Under the pieces are notes generated by a model that made no database searches, was not told where the DNA came from, and saw only the letters and a list, made by a program, of their open reading frames with translations. Below are positions 6,610 through 10,475 of a stretch of 10,475 nucleotides of DNA, piece after piece. The translations under genes and the position numbers were made by a program. The stretch's first letter is position 1. Each line of letters begins with the position of its first letter. Origin of the DNA: Opitutia bacterium (lineage in GTDB: Bacteria; Verrucomicrobiota; Verrucomicrobiia; Opitutales; Coraliomargaritaceae); contig DOCS01000254.1 of NCBI GenBank assembly GCA_003503355.1, forward strand, positions 2,886 through 13,360. Direction: 5' to 3'.

Positions 6610-6634
6610 GACTCGCTACCTAATTTAGCGAGTC
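6610..6634. repeat. 9-bp perfect hairpin between divergent genes
   Basis: GACTCGCTA (6610-6618) and TAGCGAGTC (6626-6634) flank CCTAATT, and two further T-G pairs may extend the stem. There is no T run on either side, so it is not an intrinsic terminator. It may be an operator or part of a transcript leader. Confidence 0.55.
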
Positions 6635-6669
6635 GGGCAACTCCGATATAGGATAGGTGGCTCACCGCT

Positions 6670-6698
6670 TTGACAATAGCGTGTTTTGCGATTAACTA
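6670..6698 (+). promoter_or_regulatory. Candidate promoter for nfeD-slipin
   Basis: TTGACA (6670-6675) is a perfect -35. At 16-17 bp the -10 would be TTAACT (6692-6697) or TAACTA (6693-6698), both poor matches. The leader would be about 80 bases. Confidence 0.35.
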
Positions 6699-6781
6699 AA
6701 AGGTGGTTAGTGGCGAATGGCTGCAGCGCTTTCAGCGCTTTAATGCGATGCGCTGGCAATACGATATGAAAGAGGCAGCAC

Positions 6782-8134
6782 GTGAGATCTAAAATACTTT
6801 TCTTGGCGAGCCTGGTGCTCAGTACTTGCATGGCGTCGATGCCGGGCGAGGCATGGCTGCTGGAGGTGGACGGTCCGATCGGCCCAGCGACTGCGGATTA
6901 TGTAGTGCGCACGATTCAGGAGGCCGAGAGCGGTGCTGCAGAAGTGCTCATCTTACAGATGAACACGCCCGGCGGCCTCGACCGCGCGATGCGTGACATT
7001 ATTCAAGCTATTTTGGCCTCGCGTGTGCCTGTCGTCACCTATGTCGCCCCGCAGGGGAGCCGCGCAGCGAGTGCGGGCACTTATATTTTGTATGCCAGCC
7101 ACGTGGCTGCGATGGCTCCCGCGACGAATCTGGGGGCGGCGACGCCTATCATAATCGGCGGGTTGCCGAAACTCCCTGGGGCTGAACCGGACTCGGCGGA
7201 GGAGGGCGCGGAGCCAGATCAAGACGGCAAGGATACGCCGCTAACGCCGCAATCGACCATGCACAGCAAGATGGTGAACGACGCGCAGGCTTACATACGA
7301 AGCCTGGCAGAACTGCGTGGGCGCAATGTCGACTGGGCCGTGAAGGCGGTGACGGAGGCAGCCACCTTGACGGCTCAGCAAGCACTGGAACTCGATGTCA
7401 TTGATTTGATTGCCAAGGATACGTCTGAGCTGATCGAAGCACTGCACGGCCGCTCAGTCCTGCTGGATGGCGAGGAGCGGTTACTCAACGTCGCAGGGGC
7501 GAATGTGCACCTCGTGGTTCCAGGCTGGCGCACCGATTTTTTACGTGTAGTCACCAATCCCAGCGTGGCCTACCTGCTGCTGTTGGTCGGTATTTACGGC
7601 CTGATTTTAGAGTTCTCGACCCCCGGCATCGGGGCAGCTGGGATTATTGGCGGGATTTGCCTGTTGATTGCGCTGTATGCCATGCAATTGCTGCCGATTA
7701 GCTACTCTGCACTCGCTTTGATGCTGCTTGGCTTAGGGCTGATGGCGGCAGAGGCATTGTCCCCGAGCTTCGGTGTACTGGGTATCGGGGGAGTCGCCGC
7801 GTTCATAATCGGCTCGATCATGCTGATGGACGCCGATGTGCCCGGATTTCGAATAGCGTTGCCGATCATTCTAGCCCTGACGGCTGTGAGTGCGGGCGTG
7901 TTGATCGTGGTGCTCAACCTGTTGCTGCGCGCGCGCAAGCAGCCGGTGGTTAGCGGCTCGTCCACGCTCTTAGGCGAGACTGCCGAAGTCGTCGATTCGG
8001 GCAACGCAGGTGTACTCGTGCGCCTGCATGGCGAGATCTGGCGTGTCGATTGCCCCGCGTCGCTTAAGGTGGGCGACCATGTAAGTGTCAAAAAAGTTTC
8101 GGGACTGCTTCTCGATGTCGAAAAGAAAGAATAA
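6782..8134 (+). CDS. NfeD long form: membrane-bound ClpP-class serine protease
   Basis: This 450-residue membrane protein is of the NfeD1b type. A signal peptide covers about residues 1-24 (hydrophobic 5-18, likely cut after GEA). The ClpP-like serine protease domain spans about 25-225, with NTPGGL (61-66), the nucleophile S97 in RAASAGT and the probable general base K163 in HSKMVND. These match the Ser/Lys dyad of the archaeal homologue PH1510. An acidic, proline-rich loop (about 129-160) sits between them. Four to five membrane spans lie at about 260-385, and a soluble OB-fold NfeD domain at about 394-450. Members cleave the partner stomatin and are thought to work in membrane protein quality control. 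The GTG start has AGAGG six bases upstream (6771-6775), which decides it. The slipin gene follows after 3 bp. Confidence 0.94.
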   Translation: MRSKILFLASLVLSTCMASMPGEAWLLEVDGPIGPATADYVVRTIQEAESGAAEVLILQMNTPGGLDRAMRDIIQAILASRVPVVTYVAPQGSRAASAGTYILYASHVAAMAPATNLGAATPIIIGGLPKLPGAEPDSAEEGAEPDQDGKDTPLTPQSTMHSKMVNDAQAYIRSLAELRGRNVDWAVKAVTEAATLTAQQALELDVIDLIAKDTSELIEALHGRSVLLDGEERLLNVAGANVHLVVPGWRTDFLRVVTNPSVAYLLLLVGIYGLILEFSTPGIGAAGIIGGICLLIALYAMQLLPISYSALALMLLGLGLMAAEALSPSFGVLGIGGVAAFIIGSIMLMDADVPGFRIALPIILALTAVSAGVLIVVLNLLLRARKQPVVSGSSTLLGETAEVVDSGNAGVLVRLHGEIWRVDCPASLKVGDHVSVKKVSGLLLDVEKKE

Positions 8135-8137
8135 TTT

Positions 8138-8893
8138 ATGAGCTACTTTACTATTGCATTCGTCGTTCTTGTCGCATCGCTCATCATCTACGCCTTTCGG
8201 GTGCTTCGGGAGTATGAACGCGGTGTGATATTCATGCTTGGACGCTTTTATAAAGTCAAAGGGCCAGGCTTGATTATTGTCGTTCCCTTTATTCAACAAA
8301 TCGTCCGAGTCGGCCTGCGCACCATCGTTATGGATGTCCCCAGCCAGGATGTCATCTCCCGTGATAATGTCTCGGTCAAGGTCAACGCGGTGGTGTATTT
8401 CCGGGTGGTGGATGCAGAGAAAGCCATCATACAGGTCGAAGACTACTTGCAAGCCACCAGTCAATTAGCGCAGACCACGTTGCGTTCTGTACTTGGACAG
8501 CACGAGTTGGATGAAATGTTGGCGAAGCGGGACGAGTTGAACGCTCACATCCAGGGCATCCTCGATCAGCAAACCGACGTGTGGGGAATCAAGGTTTCAA
8601 ATGTCGAAATCAAGCACGTCGACCTGAATGAAAGCATGGTGCGCGCCATTGCCAAGCAAGCTGAAGCGGAACGCGAACGCCGCGCCAAGGTGATTCACGC
8701 GGAAGGCGAGCATCAGGCTGCGCAAAAGCTGACCGATGCGGCTGCGATTTTAGCCGGCGAAAAGCAGGCGATTCAGTTGCGATACATGCAGACGCTCAGT
8801 CAGATTGCGGGAGAGAAAAACTCGACCATCGTCTTCCCGATACCAGTCGATTTCCTCAATCAGTTTGTACCGGACAAGAACAATAAGGACTGA
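8138..8893 (+). CDS. Slipin (stomatin-like SPFH/band 7 protein)
   Basis: This 251-residue membrane-anchored scaffold protein is the usual partner of NfeD. It has one N-terminal membrane segment (residues 3-20), then the SPFH/PHB domain (about 22-180) with [13 protein letters not shown] (25-37), GPGL (42-45), [17 protein letters not shown] (74-90) and the slipin-typical [15 protein letters not shown] (114-128). An Ala/Glu-rich coiled coil covers about 172-215. The C-terminal [12 protein letters not shown] (229-240) corresponds to the hydrophobic stretch that the archaeal NfeD protease cuts in its stomatin partner. That correspondence is inferred. ATG 8138 is 3 bp after the nfeD stop, and purine-rich AAGAAAGA inside the nfeD end may act as its ribosome-binding site. 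Co-transcription and oligomeric assembly with NfeD in the inner membrane are expected. Confidence 0.95.
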   Translation: MSYFTIAFVVLVASLIIYAFRVLREYERGVIFMLGRFYKVKGPGLIIVVPFIQQIVRVGLRTIVMDVPSQDVISRDNVSVKVNAVVYFRVVDAEKAIIQVEDYLQATSQLAQTTLRSVLGQHELDEMLAKRDELNAHIQGILDQQTDVWGIKVSNVEIKHVDLNESMVRAIAKQAEAERERRAKVIHAEGEHQAAQKLTDAAAILAGEKQAIQLRYMQTLSQIAGEKNSTIVFPIPVDFLNQFVPDKNNKD

Positions 8894-8996
8894 AGTTTGT
8901 CCTGTGTCGAACGCTGGCTATGCCCGGGCTAAAAGGTCCAACGCGTTCAAACGCAAATCCGAGCGTAGCGGGTGTGAGACTTTTTAGTGTTGCCCA

Positions 8997-9045
8997 ACGC
9001 ATGCCCGCGCATTCCGGAACATCTTCAGCCATGGGCCGGCTTCAC
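8997..9045. repeat. 49-bp repeat, left copy
   Basis: This is identical to 10412-10460 at 45 of 49 positions. All four differences are C/T or A/G transitions near the left end, and the last 30 bases are identical. It is followed by a GTGAAGTGTGAA segment that also follows the right copy, but here after a 15-base longer link. Confidence 0.9.
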
Positions 9046-9049
9046 TGAA

Positions 9050-9081
9050 GAAGTTTGAAAGGTGAAGTGTGAAGTTTGAAA
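9050..9081. repeat. Short direct repeat GAAGTTTGAAA
   Basis: GAAGTTTGAAA occurs at 9050-9060 and 9071-9081, separated by GGTGAAGTGT. It extends the adjacent 49-bp repeat and suggests local duplication inside this copy. Confidence 0.7.
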
Positions 9082-9193
9082 TGAATGCTTTGCCCTTAGT
9101 TTTTTAATAATCCCGCTGAGAATAGCGATAAGTTGATCGGATTCGTCGGTTTTTAGGCATGATACCGGAGGCGACGAGTAGTCAGAGCCAATC

Positions 9194-9313
9194 ATGCGTT
9201 TCGCTGGCTTCTTTGCACTTATGCTGTACTTGGGAATGAAGTCTGCCTCACTTTATGAAGCCTGGGCTTCTTTAATGTTAGACCCGATTGAAGTTCCAGA
9301 TTGGAGGAGTTGA
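9194..9313 (+). CDS. Possible small hydrophobic-start peptide (39 aa) or gene remnant
   Basis: ATG 9194 opens 39 codons beginning MRFAGFFALMLYLGMKSAS, which looks like a short signal or membrane helix, and ends at TGA 9311-9313. The same frame then stays open for 38 more codons to TGA 9428. There is no Shine-Dalgarno sequence close to the start and no recognised family. It may be the first part of a decayed membrane or exported protein gene, or chance. Confidence 0.2.
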   Translation: MRFAGFFALMLYLGMKSASLYEAWASLMLDPIEVPDWRS

Positions 9314-9715
9314 TTTGCTAGGGTGCGTGAAACGTCTAGTTGTTTATCCAAAGATCGAGAAAACCGTACAACTCGCATCGAGAAGTTGAAGGCTCTTTGT
9401 GGAAGGTCGGATTTCACCCTCGAAGTTTGAGAGCAATAAAAGATGGCAGTTTACGGATTCTTAGCCGCCTGTTCCCTTCTTTTTACGCTTCGCGGGCTGG
9501 ACTTTTTTGCCCCTTTTTGCAGTACTTTCAGTCGGTTCCTTGTCGCCTAAATTCCAACGCTTCGCCTCCGATTGGAGCTGGTTTATTTTCTTATGATTAC
9601 ATGTATCCCAATCCATTGATTACCTTCTTTTTGATGTTTTCGACAAACGACATGACCTACGCATTTTCAGAGTGGCGCTAAGTTGGACGCCCTGCTGCGC
9701 CTTGTCCATCTTGTT

Positions 9716-10255
9716 TCATCGGGAACTAAGTGGCGCGGAGAGTGCCTTCTGGCGTGGCTTTTGCGCTAAGTCTGACCTTGTTATGCGGCGCTTTAGGTCT
9801 GAAGCGCCGCGCGGTGAGCCTTTCGAACTGTCGAGGGTGTCAGTGCCGCAGGACTTGAAAAACGGGCTTTTCTCTTGTCTGAGCTGAGACTTGCCGGTGG
9901 CTTCGTCTATCAGACCTGCCATGAGCAGTGCATGCGTTTTGAGCAGGAATTTGGGGGATTCGGGGTTTAATGTATCCAGTGCCTCATAGACGATGAACGT
10001 ATTGCGGACTTCTTGAACTTCTTTCGGATTTCCGAGGACGCTTTTACCATACAGCACCGCAGTGACTTGTTCGAGGCTGAGTGTATTTTGTTCAATCTCG
10101 AGTGACGCTTGAATCGTGGGAATCCGTTTGGCTTGGCGAAGTTGCGGCGTGAAGGTTTGCTCAGGAAAAGCGGTATATCGACCCACGCACTCACTGATCT
10201 CGGCGACGAGCCTGAGAATCGTGGGGGTGCGATCATCGGGTGGTTCGAAGTGCAA
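9716..10255 (-). pseudogene. Fic-family AMP transferase, C-terminally truncated (catalytic core missing)
   Basis: Residues 1 to about 120 of this 179-residue frame match the N-terminal half of Fic-domain proteins, which transfer AMP or similar groups to target proteins. Visible landmarks are ILRLVAEISECVGRY (13-27), TPQLRQAKRIPTIQASLEIE (36-55), NTLSLEQVTAVLYGKSVLG (57-75), EVQEVRN (79-85) and HALLMAGLIDEATGK (108-122). After about 9890 the sequence switches to a non-homologous tail, and HPFxDGNGR, the catalytic loop, is absent both here and in the sequence to the left. The inhibitory-helix motif (S/T)xxxE(G/N) reads S51-E55-Q56, so it is also altered. The start is TTG 10253-10255, with AAGGA nine bases upstream. 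It is most likely a dead gene broken by insertion or deletion. Confidence 0.8.
9785..9810. repeat. GC-rich 9-bp hairpin in the replaced fic tail
   Basis: GCGGCGCTT (9785-9793) pairs with AAGCGCCGC (9802-9810) around TAGGTCTG. It lies in the sequence that replaces the missing Fic catalytic half. GCGCTAAGT occurs twice nearby, at 9675-9683 and 9763-9771, so this segment is probably repeat-derived rather than coding. Confidence 0.6.
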
Positions 10256-10285
10256 ATGGGATAATCCTTAGAATACGTAATCAAT

Positions 10286-10359
10286 TAACCACAAAAAGCA
10301 CAGAAGTCACAAAATTCGGCGTGGTGCTGGTTCTGTGTCTTTTGTGCTTTTTGTGGTTA
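10286..10359. repeat. MITE-like long imperfect palindrome upstream of fic
   Basis: The 17-base arms TAACCACAAAAAGCACA (10286-10302) and TGTGCTTTTTGTGGTTA (10343-10359) are exact inverse complements. Pairing continues inward with two mismatches and one G-T pair to about 10314 and 10331. The transcript would fold into a single long hairpin with a loop of about 16 bases. It contains no gene. It resembles the widespread AACCAC/GTGGTT intergenic palindromes seen in many bacterial genomes, and sits about 30 bases upstream of the fic start. Confidence 0.85.
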
Positions 10360-10411
10360 CTCATAAGCAACGTGGATTATGAGTAAGATTAGCATTAAGC
10401 TGGCTTACCTC

Positions 10412-10460
10412 ACGTATGCTCGCGCGTTCTGGAACATCTTCAGCCATGGGCCGGCTTCAC
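10412..10460. repeat. 49-bp repeat, right copy
   Basis: This is the direct-orientation partner of 8997-9045. Its right end forms the perfect 14-base palindrome CTTCACCGGTGAAG (10455-10468), which the left copy has only as CTTCACTGAAG. The element probably continues past the window edge. Confidence 0.9.
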
Positions 10461-10475
10461 CGGTGAAGTGTGAAA

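Larger units (their letters stand above)
6501..6781. other. Divergent intergenic region between the RNA methyltransferase and nfeD genes
   Basis: These 281 bp contain candidate promoters for both strands and a 9-bp hairpin at 6610-6634, listed separately. Short frames running through the area on either strand have no coherent product and are not called. Confidence 0.6.
8894..9715. other. 820-bp region without a convincing gene; one repeat copy and short open frames
   Basis: The stretch from about 9090 to 9670 looks more AT-rich than the rest of the window. It starts with a repeat copy (8997-9045). A plus frame 9340-9681 (113 residues) has no recognisable family or start signal. Two short, hydrophobic-start frames at 9194-9313 and 9443-9550 share one reading frame interrupted by three stops and may be remains of an eroded gene. 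No clear terminator for the nfeD-slipin unit was found. Confidence 0.5.

Noticed and set aside
6782..6850. Lipoprotein signal in NfeD (LSTC at residues 13-16)
   Set aside because: Threonine before the cysteine is not a good lipobox, and a normal signal peptidase site after residue 24 fits better.
8887..8903. Terminator after the slipin gene (AGGAC/GTCCT)
   Set aside because: The stem is only five base pairs, spans the stop codon and has no T run.
9340..9681. Plus-strand 113-codon open frame
   Set aside because: It has no start signal, no recognisable motif and competes with another frame over the same bases. A real gene could not be excluded, but is not supported.
9671..9812. Possible integron attC site, because GTTGGAC and GTTATGC look like core-site halves
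   Set aside because: The matching half RYYYAAC is absent in the right order and spacing, and GTTATGC does not fit GTTRRRY. No integrase or cassette gene is present.

Overview
The window reads as an ordinary chromosomal stretch of a Gram-negative, moderately GC-rich bacterium. The best guess is a member of the PVC group (Verrucomicrobiota, Opitutia-like). That rests on overall gene style, scarce Shine-Dalgarno sequences and several intergenic repeat families. No marker gene proves it. No rRNA, tRNA, CRISPR array or intact transposase was seen.

Layout. Bases 1-227 probably hold the 3' end of an unidentified gene. A two-gene plus-strand unit follows: a ParA/MinD-like ATPase (341-1231) and, 8 bp on, a 317-residue protein of unknown function (1240-2193). 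It converges on a minus-strand ribBA-type gene (2215-3327). The DHBP synthase half of that gene is intact, but its GTP cyclohydrolase II half has lost the zinc ligands. Divergent from it is a YaeI-like metallophosphoesterase (3465-4430). Bases 4431-5300 carry no convincing gene but hold several repeats. A minus-strand RsmB/NOL1-NOP2-Sun type RNA cytosine methyltransferase (5301-6500) is divergent from a plus-strand pair, a long NfeD membrane protease (6782-8134) and a slipin/stomatin protein (8138-8893). This pair is a conserved membrane-quality module.

Bases 8894-10475 are accessory-looking. They hold a Fic-family gene whose catalytic half is missing (9716-10255), a long MITE-like imperfect palindrome just upstream of it, GC-rich hairpins, remnants of small reading frames, and two near-identical 49-bp repeats (8997-9045 and 10412-10460) that bracket the block.

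The points most worth a second look are the ParA plus unknown-partner pair, which has a candidate leaderless promoter inside an inverted repeat; the RibBA with a degenerate second domain; and the repeat-bracketed block containing the truncated fic gene. No clear new defence or mobile system could be demonstrated.
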